DNA from: an uncultured Fidelibacterota bacterium
Lineage (GTDB): Bacteria; Fidelibacterota; Marinisomatia; Marinisomatales; Marinisomataceae
Length of the DNA: 64,000 nt
NCBI GenBank assembly: GCA_902629855.1
Contig: CACOSI010000002.1
Coordinates: forward strand, 69,501-133,500
Reading direction: 5' to 3'
Below, in pieces: positions 33,655-41,838 of the stretch. The notes beneath the pieces were generated by a model. It made no database searches, was not told the DNA's origin, and worked only from the letters and a program-made list of their open reading frames with translations. Position 1 is the stretch's first letter. Each line of letters opens with the position of its first letter. The translations under genes were made by a program, and so were the position numbers.

Positions 33655-35280
33655 ATGTCAAAAGAATTCAAATCTAAAGTTGATGTTAATTCAGAGAGTT
33701 TTTTAAAAAATCGTGCAGAAATGCTTGAGAAAATAAAAGAAATGCATAATTTAGAAAAAAGAAGTTTTGATGCATCTGAAAGTAAAAGAAAAAAATTTGA
33801 AGATCGAAATCAACTAAGTCCTCGAGAAAGATTAAAAGCTTTAATTGATCCTGATTCAGAATTTGTTGAGTTATATAATATGGCTGGATTTCTAGTTGAA
33901 GATAAAAATTTTGAGACAAGCATACCTGGTGCTAGCGTAATTGCTGGAATAGGTTTTATAAATGGTGTTAGATGCATGATAATGGTTGATGATAGTGGAA
34001 TTAACGCAGGTGCTGCTACAAGCACAACTGTAGATAAATGTGTTGGCTGTTTAGAGATTTCTCTTGAAAAGAAATTACCATTTGTTCATTTAGTTGAAAG
34101 TGCAGGAATTAATTTAATGAATTACAAGGTTGAAATTTGGGCAAGGGCAGGGGGTATGTTTGCCGGTTTAGCCAAATTAAGCGCAGCTGGAGTTCCAACT
34201 ATCACAGTTTTACATGGTCTTTCGACTGCAGGTGGAGCTTATAATGTTGGAATGAGTGACTATGTAATTGGTGTTAAGAAAAATGGAATGGCAGCTTTAG
34301 CTGGCCCAGCTTTACTTAAAGCGGCAACAAATGAAGTCGCATCAAATGAAGAGTTAGGCGGATCAGAAATGCATGCAACTGTATCAGGATTAGTTGAGTA
34401 CCTAGCAGAAGATGATTCTGATGCAATCAACATAGCTAGAGATGTCATTAAATCATTAGATTGGAATTCTGGTTTTTCTGAAATCAAAAATAACGATTTT
34501 TTAGAGCCAAAGTACGATATTGATGAGCTTGCTGGTATTGTGAACCTTGATTATAAAAAACCATATGATGCAAGAGAGATAGTTTTAAGATTAGTTGATG
34601 ATTCAAGATTTATAGAGTTTAAACCAAGGTATGGAATAACAACTCTTTGTTTTCAAGCTGATATAAATGGTAACTCTTGTGGAATTATTGCAAATAATGG
34701 ACCTATTGATACTGATGGAGCAACAAAATCAGCACAATTTTTTCAATTGTGTGACAAATCAGATATTCCTTTAATTTTTTTGAATAATGTTACTGGTTTC
34801 ATGGTTGGAAAAAAGTATGAGCAAGCAGGAATGATTAAACATGGATCTAAAATGATACAAGCAGTAACGAATATTTCTGTTCCTAAGATTTCTCTTTATG
34901 TTGGAGCAAGTTTTGGTGCAGGTAACTATGGAATGTGCGGATATGCATATGATCCAGATTTTCTATTATCTTGGCCGAATGCTATTACAGGAGTAATGGG
35001 CGGCCAGCAAGCATCGTCAACTATGGCTCAAGTTATGGTTGCTGCTGCAAAAAAAAGAGGAGATAGCTTTGACCAAGATAAAATTGATCAAAAGCAAAAA
35101 GAAATTTCAGAACATTTTGATAACCAATCTAGTGCATTTTATACGTCGGGAAGATTGTTAGATATGGGAATAATTGATCCTAGAGAAACCAGAAGAGTTT
35201 TAGCTTTTTTATTACAAACATGTAAAGAATCTAAAGCTAGAAAATTAAAGTCAAATACTTTTGGTATTGCGAGAATGTAA
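33655..35280 (+). CDS. Acyl-CoA carboxylase, carboxyltransferase (beta) subunit
   Basis: A 541-residue carboxyltransferase with both crotonase-like halves. The first half has LSPRERLKALIDPDSEFVEL, VHLVESAGIN and STAGGAYNVGMSDYVIG; the second has FLNNVTGFMVGKKYEQAGMI and GAGNYGMCGYAYDPDFLLSW. The closest types are methylcrotonyl-CoA or geranyl-CoA carboxylase beta (LiuB/AtuC). It moves CO2 from biotin to an acyl-CoA. The biotin carboxylase/carrier alpha subunit is not in the window and must be supplied elsewhere. Confidence 0.9.
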   Translation: MSKEFKSKVDVNSESFLKNRAEMLEKIKEMHNLEKRSFDASESKRKKFEDRNQLSPRERLKALIDPDSEFVELYNMAGFLVEDKNFETSIPGASVIAGIGFINGVRCMIMVDDSGINAGAATSTTVDKCVGCLEISLEKKLPFVHLVESAGINLMNYKVEIWARAGGMFAGLAKLSAAGVPTITVLHGLSTAGGAYNVGMSDYVIGVKKNGMAALAGPALLKAATNEVASNEELGGSEMHATVSGLVEYLAEDDSDAINIARDVIKSLDWNSGFSEIKNNDFLEPKYDIDELAGIVNLDYKKPYDAREIVLRLVDDSRFIEFKPRYGITTLCFQADINGNSCGIIANNGPIDTDGATKSAQFFQLCDKSDIPLIFLNNVTGFMVGKKYEQAGMIKHGSKMIQAVTNISVPKISLYVGASFGAGNYGMCGYAYDPDFLLSWPNAITGVMGGQQASSTMAQVMVAAAKKRGDSFDQDKIDQKQKEISEHFDNQSSAFYTSGRLLDMGIIDPRETRRVLAFLLQTCKESKARKLKSNTFGIARM

Positions 35281-35281
35281 G

Positions 35282-36088
35282 ATGAAAATAGAAAAAAATT
35301 TTTCTAACGTTAATTTTTTTAGCAAAAATAAAGCATGGGTCAATATAGAATTTGATGATTCTTCATCCAAAAATGCTCTTTCAGAAAATATGATAAATGA
35401 ATTGAACGAGATTTTTGATATAGTTGAAGGAAATGATGACATAAGAGGTATTACTTTTAGAGGATCTAATGGGATTTTTTGTTCAGGTGCAAACTTAAAA
35501 GAAATAAATGAAATTTTTGAATCAAATAAGCCAAAAGAAAAAGCTTATTTTGTTTCAACAAACATTGGAAAACTTTTGAAAAGAATTCAGTCATTACCGC
35601 AAGTAACTATCATGATTGTTGAAGGTGCAGCAATGGCTGGCGGCTTTGGTATAATGTGTGCAGGAGATATCACTGTTATAAATTCAAATGCCAAATTTTC
35701 ACTTACAGAGACAATGGTAGGTCTTACCCCTGCTCAAATATCACCCTATGTCATAAAAAAAGCTGGGTTTACTAACGCAAAAAAATTAATGATAACAGCT
35801 GAAAGATTTGATGGAATTAAGGCCAAAGAATATCACTTAGCTGACTATTTATTTGATACAGATCAAGAGTTACAAGAAATTGAAGAAAGTTTAGAAAAAC
35901 AAATTCTTAATTGCGCACCAAAAGCAATTATTGAAACAAAAAAAATTCTTGATATAGCATATAATAGAATTGACCAAGATTTTATTGAGTATGCCAGTAA
36001 AAACTTTGTTGAGCAGATTATTGATGGTGAAGGAAGAGAAGGAATATTAGCATTTATTGAAAAAAGAAAACCTGAATGGAAAAAATGA
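35282..36088 (+). CDS. Enoyl-CoA hydratase/isomerase family protein
   Basis: The ATG at 35282 directly follows the carboxylase stop; the in-frame upstream start at 35261 lies inside the previous gene and is rejected. The 268-residue crotonase-fold protein has GITFRGSNGIFCSGANLKEI and VEGAAMAGGFGIMCAGDITV, the oxyanion-hole segments. In context it would hydrate a glutaconyl-CoA-type product of the carboxylase (LiuC/AtuE role). The general fold is certain; the substrate is inferred. Confidence 0.88.
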   Translation: MKIEKNFSNVNFFSKNKAWVNIEFDDSSSKNALSENMINELNEIFDIVEGNDDIRGITFRGSNGIFCSGANLKEINEIFESNKPKEKAYFVSTNIGKLLKRIQSLPQVTIMIVEGAAMAGGFGIMCAGDITVINSNAKFSLTETMVGLTPAQISPYVIKKAGFTNAKKLMITAERFDGIKAKEYHLADYLFDTDQELQEIEESLEKQILNCAPKAIIETKKILDIAYNRIDQDFIEYASKNFVEQIIDGEGREGILAFIEKRKPEWKK

Positions 36089-36106
36089 ATATTGTAAGGA
36101 GATAAA

Positions 36107-37261
36107 ATGAAATTTACAGATGAACATCATGCATTATATAAAACAGTAAAGGAATTTGGAGAAAAAGAAATAAAACCTTTTAATGAAGAATGGGAAAAAG
36201 CTGGTATTTATCCTGCTAAAGAAATTTTCAAAAAAATGGCAGATTTAAATTTACTGGGCATCACAAAAGATCCAAATTATGGAGGGATGGGACTAGATTA
36301 TTCCTATTCAATAGTGTTTGCGGAAGCACTGGGGCATTCATGTAATGCATCTGTTGTTATGAGCATAGGTGTACAAACTGATATGGCAACTCCAGCAATC
36401 GATAGATATGGGTCTGATTTAATTAAGAAAGAATTTTTAGCTCCATCTATTTCAGGAGATTACGTAGCATCTGTTGCAGTAAGTGAGCCAAATAGTGGTT
36501 CAGATGTGGCATCAATAAAAACCTCAGCTACAAAAGACGGAGACGATTACATTATTAATGGTCAAAAGATGTGGATTACTAATTCAACGCAGGCTGACTA
36601 TTTTTGTACGCTTGTTAACACGAGCAATGATCAATCTCATCAAAATAAATCATTAATTGTGATTCCTGCTAATACTCCAGGTGTTAGTGTTGGGGAAAAA
36701 ATTGATAAAATAGGCATGAGATCATCTGACACTGCCCCTGTATTTTTTGATAATGTAAGGGTACCTCAGTCATACAGAATTGGCGAAGAAGGATCTGGTT
36801 TTACCATGCAAATGCAACAATTTCAGGAAGAAAGACTTTTCATTGCTGCTTCAACATTAATTGCGACTGAAAATTGTATTAAAGATACTATTGAATATTG
36901 CTCTGAAAGAAAAGCATTTGGAAAGCCACTTTTAGATAACCAGGTAATTCATTTCAGGTTAGCTGAACATCAGACTGAGCTTGAATCATTAAGAGCTTTG
37001 ATTTATAAAGCTTGTGATAGGTTTGTTGATGGGAAGGATGTAACGATGCTTGCATCAATGGCAAAATTAAAAAGTGGAAGACTAATAAGAGAAGTATCTG
37101 ATTCTTGCCTTCAATTTTGGGGTGGTATGGGTTATACTATGGAAAATCCAGTTTCTCAGCAATTTAGGGACGGTAGATTGCATTCAATTGGAGGTGGTTC
37201 TGATGAAGTTATGCTTCAAATAATCTCAAAATATATGAACACTCTTCCAAAAAAGAGTTGA
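36107..37261 (+). CDS. Acyl-CoA dehydrogenase (AtuD/IVD-like)
   Basis: A 384-residue FAD enzyme with YVASVAVSEPNSGSDVASIK, GQKMWITNSTQADYF and QFWGGMGYTMENPV. The usual YEGT segment carrying the catalytic Glu of medium-chain enzymes is replaced by SIGGGSDEVM. The catalytic base is therefore probably the Glu in QQFQEERLFIA (around residue 243), as in isovaleryl- and long-chain dehydrogenases. It has a good AAGGAG start signal. It would supply the first alpha-beta desaturation for this operon. A terminator-like region follows. Confidence 0.9.
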   Translation: MKFTDEHHALYKTVKEFGEKEIKPFNEEWEKAGIYPAKEIFKKMADLNLLGITKDPNYGGMGLDYSYSIVFAEALGHSCNASVVMSIGVQTDMATPAIDRYGSDLIKKEFLAPSISGDYVASVAVSEPNSGSDVASIKTSATKDGDDYIINGQKMWITNSTQADYFCTLVNTSNDQSHQNKSLIVIPANTPGVSVGEKIDKIGMRSSDTAPVFFDNVRVPQSYRIGEEGSGFTMQMQQFQEERLFIAASTLIATENCIKDTIEYCSERKAFGKPLLDNQVIHFRLAEHQTELESLRALIYKACDRFVDGKDVTMLASMAKLKSGRLIREVSDSCLQFWGGMGYTMENPVSQQFRDGRLHSIGGGSDEVMLQIISKYMNTLPKKS

Positions 37262-37298
37262 GGAGCAAATTAAAACCTAACCAAGGGTAAGAGAAAGG

Positions 37299-37338
37299 AA
37301 TTAAGAGGTAATTTTAAACTTTAATTTACTCCTCAATT
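37299..37338 (+). terminator. Imperfect inverted repeat after the catabolic operon
   Basis: AATTAAGAGGTAATT and its approximate complement ending CTCAATT surround a short centre, 38 bp after the acyl-CoA dehydrogenase stop. The pairing is imperfect and AT-rich; it may act with the next hairpin to end transcription. Confidence 0.35.
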
Positions 37339-37354
37339 AGTTAATGTTTTTTTC

Positions 37355-37379
37355 AAAAAAAGGTTCCTCCTTTTTCAAT
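37355..37379 (+). terminator. Probable terminator between the catabolic operon and tRNA-fMet
   Basis: AAAAAGG pairs with CCTTTTT around a 5-base loop TTCCT, followed by further T-rich sequence. It separates the operon from the tRNA gene, which must have its own promoter. Confidence 0.5.
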
Positions 37380-37402
37380 TTTTAGTTATTATACAAATAG
37401 AT

Positions 37403-37476
<74 letters not shown>

Positions 37477-37506
37477 CTAACCTCCTAATGAAAAAGGATA
37501 TAAATA

Positions 37507-38715
37507 ATGAAGTTATACAAATCTTTTTTAATCATTCTTTCATCACTTATAATTATGAATTGTAGCTCTAATAATGATGATCAGCTAATGGAAAAAGCTA
37601 AAGAATTATCTCAAAAATTTATCATAACAGATGGTCATATAGATACACCATGGAGAATGCATAAGTGGGGCTATGAAGATATTTCAAAAAGGTCCCCAGG
37701 TGACTTTGATTATGTCAGAGCAAAAGAAGGTGGTTTAGATGTCCCATTCATGGCTATTTACGTTCCTGCAACATACCAAGTAACTGGTGGAGCAAAAGAA
37801 AAAGCAGAAGAGTTAATTGCCATTGTTGAAAGAATCGTTTCAGATCATCCAGACAAATTTGAGATTGCTCATAGCGCTGAAGAGGCTGAAAGAATTGTAT
37901 CGGAAGGAAAAATAGCATTACCTATGGGTATGGAAAACGGAGCTCCTTTAGAAGGGGACTTATCTAATGTTCAATATTTCCACGACAAAGGTATAAGTTA
38001 CATTACTTTAACTCATTCTGAAGATAATGCAATTTGTGATTCTTCATATAATTTAGGCAAACGTACTCATAATGGGCTTAGTGCTTATGGAAGAGAGGTA
38101 GTCAAAGAGATGAATCGTGTTGGTATTATGGTAGATATTTCACATGTATCTGATGACGCATTCTATCAAGTCATGGACGTAACCCAAGTTCCAGCTATTG
38201 CATCACATTCATCTTGTAGGCACTTCACACCTGATTGGGAAAGAAATATTGATGATGATATGATAAAAAGGCTTGCAGAGAATGGTGGAGTTGTTCAAAT
38301 AAACTTTGCATCATATTTTGTTGATCAAGCATCAAAAGACACCAAAGCTCCTATTGACGCTGATGTAGCAAAGTATATTGAAGATAATAATTTAGATCCA
38401 ACTGATTACGCTTCTTACGATGAATATAAAAGAGAGCAATATGATAAAAGGTTTTTGTATGTAAGTTCTGAAAAAGTTGCAGATCATATTGATCATGTAG
38501 TGAATTTAGTTGGAATTGACCATGTTGGTTTCGGGTCAGATTTTGATGGTGTTGGATATACACTTCCTACTGATTTGAAAGGTCCGGAAGGATTTCCGAT
38601 TGTTATTTATCATCTTTTGAAAAAAGGTTATTCAGAAGAGGAAATTGAAAAAATTTGCTATAAGAACGTTTGGAGAGTTTGGAAGGCAACAGAAGATTTT
38701 GCTAAGCTTAACTAA
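37507..38715 (+). CDS. Membrane dipeptidase (M19 family) lipoprotein
   Basis: A 402-residue protein with a lipoprotein signal ending in IIMNC at residue 19. The M19 metal-site segments are visible: ITDGHIDTPWRM, PMGMENGAPLEG, VDISHVSDDAFYQVM, IASHSSCRHF and GFGSDFDGVG. Family members hydrolyse dipeptides, including D-amino-acid forms. Membrane anchoring in the periplasm suggests peptide scavenging or wall-peptide recycling. It starts 31 bp after the tRNA and overlaps the convergent rlmB by 8 bp. Confidence 0.92.
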   Translation: MKLYKSFLIILSSLIIMNCSSNNDDQLMEKAKELSQKFIITDGHIDTPWRMHKWGYEDISKRSPGDFDYVRAKEGGLDVPFMAIYVPATYQVTGGAKEKAEELIAIVERIVSDHPDKFEIAHSAEEAERIVSEGKIALPMGMENGAPLEGDLSNVQYFHDKGISYITLTHSEDNAICDSSYNLGKRTHNGLSAYGREVVKEMNRVGIMVDISHVSDDAFYQVMDVTQVPAIASHSSCRHFTPDWERNIDDDMIKRLAENGGVVQINFASYFVDQASKDTKAPIDADVAKYIEDNNLDPTDYASYDEYKREQYDKRFLYVSSEKVADHIDHVVNLVGIDHVGFGSDFDGVGYTLPTDLKGPEGFPIVIYHLLKKGYSEEEIEKICYKNVWRVWKATEDFAKLN

Positions 38716-39451
38716 TTACTTGTCTTAGTCTTTCAAAGACAATGGCGCTTACGGCAGTAGCAACATTTAAAGAATTCATTTTGTGAGACATAGGGATTGT
38801 TGCAAGAAAATCTGAATTTTTAAGAATTTGCTTACTAATACCGTTTCCTTCACCACCAAAAATCAAAACAGATCTTCCTTTCAAATCGATGGAATACCAA
38901 TTTTTTGCTTCAATATTATTTTCAAAGCTTGTTATCCAGAAATCATTATCTTTAAAATGGCTGATAGCTTTATTGATGTTTGTTACTGAAAATAAAGGAA
39001 CTTTCGAAAACCCTCCTTGGCTAACTTGAGCTACAGCACTAGTCATTGATACGCTATTTCGATCAGTAACTATTACTCCATCAATATCTCCACCAGCACA
39101 TATCCTTAATATTTGTCCAAGATTATGAGGATCTTGAACTTGATCGAGAATTACGAAACAAGAATTTTCTTTTTCAATATTTGGAAGTTCGTGAAAAGTT
39201 TTAGCTTGAGCTTTTATAAAAATACCTTGTGCTCTGTTATTGTCAACATACTTTTTAAAACTTTCCGAATCTACTATATCAATAAGATTTTTAGATACAT
39301 CGGTTAATACAGCATTTATTATACTACTATTATCTGCTGGAGAATTTTTTTCAATGATTACTTGATTAACATCAATAATAGACGATGTAATTGCATCATG
39401 GCATCCATTAATACCATAAACTGATATGCGATGTTTTGTAAAATTATTCAT
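38708..39451 (-). CDS. SpoU-family rRNA/tRNA 2'-O-methyltransferase (RlmB/TrmH type)
   Basis: A 247-residue SPOUT methyltransferase with an N-terminal substrate-binding domain (YGINGCHDAI). The knot motifs follow: LDQVQDPHNLGQILRICA, LIFGGEGNGISKQIL and IPMSHKMNSLNVATAVSA. The layout matches RlmB, which methylates G2251 of 23S rRNA. The first residues are less conserved, so TrmH-like members cannot be excluded. The ATG is 33 bp from the divergent arfB ATG. Confidence 0.88.
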   Translation of the reverse strand: MNNFTKHRISVYGINGCHDAITSSIIDVNQVIIEKNSPADNSSIINAVLTDVSKNLIDIVDSESFKKYVDNNRAQGIFIKAQAKTFHELPNIEKENSCFVILDQVQDPHNLGQILRICAGGDIDGVIVTDRNSVSMTSAVAQVSQGGFSKVPLFSVTNINKAISHFKDNDFWITSFENNIEAKNWYSIDLKGRSVLIFGGEGNGISKQILKNSDFLATIPMSHKMNSLNVATAVSAIVFERLRQVIS

Positions 39452-39484
39452 AAAAAATTCTGTAAATTTTATAAAAATATTTTA

Positions 39485-39883
39485 ATGATAAAAATTAAAG
39501 AATCAGAGTTACATTTTTCGTTTGTAAGATCGAGTGGTCCAGGCGGGCAACATGTAAATAAAGTTTCAACCGCAGTTCAATTAAAGTATAATATATCAAA
39601 ATCTGACATATCTAATGATTTGAAACAAAGATTTATAAAAAAATATGAAAAAAGAATTTCAAAGAATGGTTTTATAACAATTCTTGCTCAATCTTTTAAA
39701 TCACAGAAAAAAAATAGAGAAGATGCAATAAAAAGGTTAGAAAAATTATTTAGTGATATTAAAATAGATGCAATAAGAATTCCAACGAAACCTTCTAGGA
39801 GTTCTAAAGTTAAAAGAATTGAAAATAAAAAAAGAAGATCACAAATAAAAAAAAGAAGAATGAAAGTCAGTTTAGATGATTAG
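39485..39883 (+). CDS. arfB: Peptidyl-tRNA hydrolase ArfB (ribosome rescue)
   Basis: The ATG at 39485 is used rather than the frame start at 39431, which overlaps rlmB. The 132-residue product has the GGQ motif SSGPGGQHVNKVSTAVQL and a strongly basic C-terminal tail (KKRRSQIKKRRMKVS) that enters the empty mRNA channel. It releases peptides from ribosomes stalled at mRNA ends. Length is close to E. coli ArfB (140 residues). It overlaps the next gene by 8 bp. Confidence 0.9.
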   Translation: MIKIKESELHFSFVRSSGPGGQHVNKVSTAVQLKYNISKSDISNDLKQRFIKKYEKRISKNGFITILAQSFKSQKKNREDAIKRLEKLFSDIKIDAIRIPTKPSRSSKVKRIENKKRRSQIKKRRMKVSLDD

Positions 39884-40415
39884 GTATATTTTATTATTTT
39901 TGTTTTTGAATTTAATTCATTCCCAAGACTCAGAAAAAAAGATTGAAAATAACATTCAGCCTTTATTAGTTGAGGAGCTTTCTGAATTAGAGTTAATGTT
40001 AATAGCTGATATTAATACTAACGAGACACTAAAAAATTTTTTACAACTAGATATTATTAATGAGTCAATAAAGTTAAGTGCACCATCTTATGATAGATTT
40101 GCTAGAAAGAATAATATAGGAATGTTATTACCATTAAGTTCATCATCATCTATTTATCTGGATGCAGGCATCGAAGGTTGGATAGAGGCTAATAAATACA
40201 TTTCGAAAAATAATAGTATGTATTCTAAAGGTTTTTTCAATTCATCAATTGACAAGTTTTCGTACTACAATACAAGGAAAACTTTTATTGACACAGATAA
40301 TTACTTTAAAGATCCATGGAATCAAAGAGATTTTAATGATTACATGAGATACCTTCATACGCCTCCAAATATTAAACACTCTGAAATAAATACTATTTAT
40401 GATCGAAATAGGTAA
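39876..40415 (+). CDS. Secreted protein of unknown function
   Basis: A 179-residue protein with a signal peptide (about 1-16, IRYILLFLFLNLIHSQ). The mature part is Ser/Asn-rich with ELSELELMLIADINTNETLKN-like helices (only a part is quoted) and a polar C-terminus rich in Tyr and Asn. No domain or family is recognised. It overlaps arfB by 8 bp and murE by 17 bp, so it is translated within the wall-precursor operon. A periplasmic or envelope role is inferred from the signal peptide only. Confidence 0.65.
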   Translation: MIRYILLFLFLNLIHSQDSEKKIENNIQPLLVEELSELELMLIADINTNETLKNFLQLDIINESIKLSAPSYDRFARKNNIGMLLPLSSSSSIYLDAGIEGWIEANKYISKNNSMYSKGFFNSSIDKFSYYNTRKTFIDTDNYFKDPWNQRDFNDYMRYLHTPPNIKHSEINTIYDRNR

Positions 40416-41838
40416 AGTATTAAAAGGGATTTCCTTTGAACCTTTAGAATTACCCAATGTTTTTGTAGAAGGTCTTACAAATAGCTCATCAAAAGTTGAA
40501 AAAGGATTTATATTTTTTGCTTTTAAAGGTAAAAAATACGATGGTAATGATTTTATTGACGATGCATTCAAAAATGGTGCGTGTATTGTTATTTCTGATT
40601 CAGATAAAGTGTCACCTCAAAATAACATAATTAAAGTTGATAATATAAGAGCTGCAGCAGGAATTGCATGCTCAAATTTCTATGATTATCCTCAAAATAA
40701 AATGAAGTTGATTGGAATAACAGGTACTAATGGTAAAACATCTACATCTACTATTTTAAAGAGTATTTTAGATGCTGATAATAAAAAAACACTTCAAATT
40801 GGAACAAGTGGAATAATTCCATTAATAGGAATTGACACAAGTTTAACCACCCCAGATATTTTTGATTTATATGAAATTTTAAATCACGCTGTTAAAGAAG
40901 AATTCAAATACGTTATTTTGGAAGTTTCATCTCATGCATTATCTCAAAAAAGAATTGAAAATATCTTTTTCGATGTTGCGGCTTTTACAAATCTTACGCT
41001 TGATCATTTAGATTATCATAATTCAATGGAAGAATATTTCAACGAAAAATTAAAACTTTTTGATCTAAAAAAAGATAATGGTCGATCAATAGTTATATCT
41101 GATGATAAATATGGCAGAAGAATTGCAGAATTGAAATCGAACACAAAATGTGTTTCACTTAAAAAAGAAAATGTAGATTATTTTTGTAAAGCTCAAAACA
41201 CAAATGATTTTAGTATTAAAGGAACTTTAATTTGGGATAGAGATACTTTAGATTTTCATTCAAAATTAATTGGTAAATTTAATTTAGAAAATATTGTTCT
41301 TTCTGCGGCAATTGCATTGGAGATAAATATTTCACCTAAATCAATATCTAAGGGTATAAAAAATTGTTCAAATATTAATGGTAGACTTCACTTAATTCAA
41401 AATAGAAGTAATCAATTAATATTTTTGGATTATGGGCATACACCTGATGCATACTTGAAAGTATTAAAAACTTTAAAAGATAATTTTAATAAACCTTTGA
41501 AAGTTCTTTTTGGCGCTGGAGGTGGAAGAGATAAATCTAAAAGACCAAAAATGGCAGCAGTGGTCGAAAAATTTACCGTAGAATCTTATTTAGCTCCTGA
41601 TAATCCTAGATTTGAAGATATCGAATCAATAAACGCTGATGTGATAAATGGATTTTTAAAATCAAATCATTATTCTTTTAATGATCGAAAAGAAGCCCTT
41701 GAGTTTGCTTTAAAAAATCTAAAACCAGAAGAAATATTAATTATTTTTGGTAAAGGAACTGAAGAGTACCAAGAAATCGATGGCGTAAAACATTTCTATT
41801 CTGACATTGATATAATTAACAACTTTTATGCGAATTGA
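40399..41838 (+). CDS. murE: UDP-MurNAc-tripeptide synthetase MurE (meso-DAP-adding)
   Basis: A 479-residue Mur ligase. IGITGTNGKTSTSTIL near residue 105 is the P-loop, LEVSSHALSQKRIENI and FTNLTLDHLDYHNSM are family segments. DNPR near residue 401 is the motif of enzymes that add meso-diaminopimelate, which predicts a DAP-type peptidoglycan. It overlaps murF by 11 bp. In most bacteria murE follows ftsI in the dcw cluster; here it lies 31 kb away. Confidence 0.95.
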   Translation: MIEIGKVLKGISFEPLELPNVFVEGLTNSSSKVEKGFIFFAFKGKKYDGNDFIDDAFKNGACIVISDSDKVSPQNNIIKVDNIRAAAGIACSNFYDYPQNKMKLIGITGTNGKTSTSTILKSILDADNKKTLQIGTSGIIPLIGIDTSLTTPDIFDLYEILNHAVKEEFKYVILEVSSHALSQKRIENIFFDVAAFTNLTLDHLDYHNSMEEYFNEKLKLFDLKKDNGRSIVISDDKYGRRIAELKSNTKCVSLKKENVDYFCKAQNTNDFSIKGTLIWDRDTLDFHSKLIGKFNLENIVLSAAIALEINISPKSISKGIKNCSNINGRLHLIQNRSNQLIFLDYGHTPDAYLKVLKTLKDNFNKPLKVLFGAGGGRDKSKRPKMAAVVEKFTVESYLAPDNPRFEDIESINADVINGFLKSNHYSFNDRKEALEFALKNLKPEEILIIFGKGTEEYQEIDGVKHFYSDIDIINNFYAN

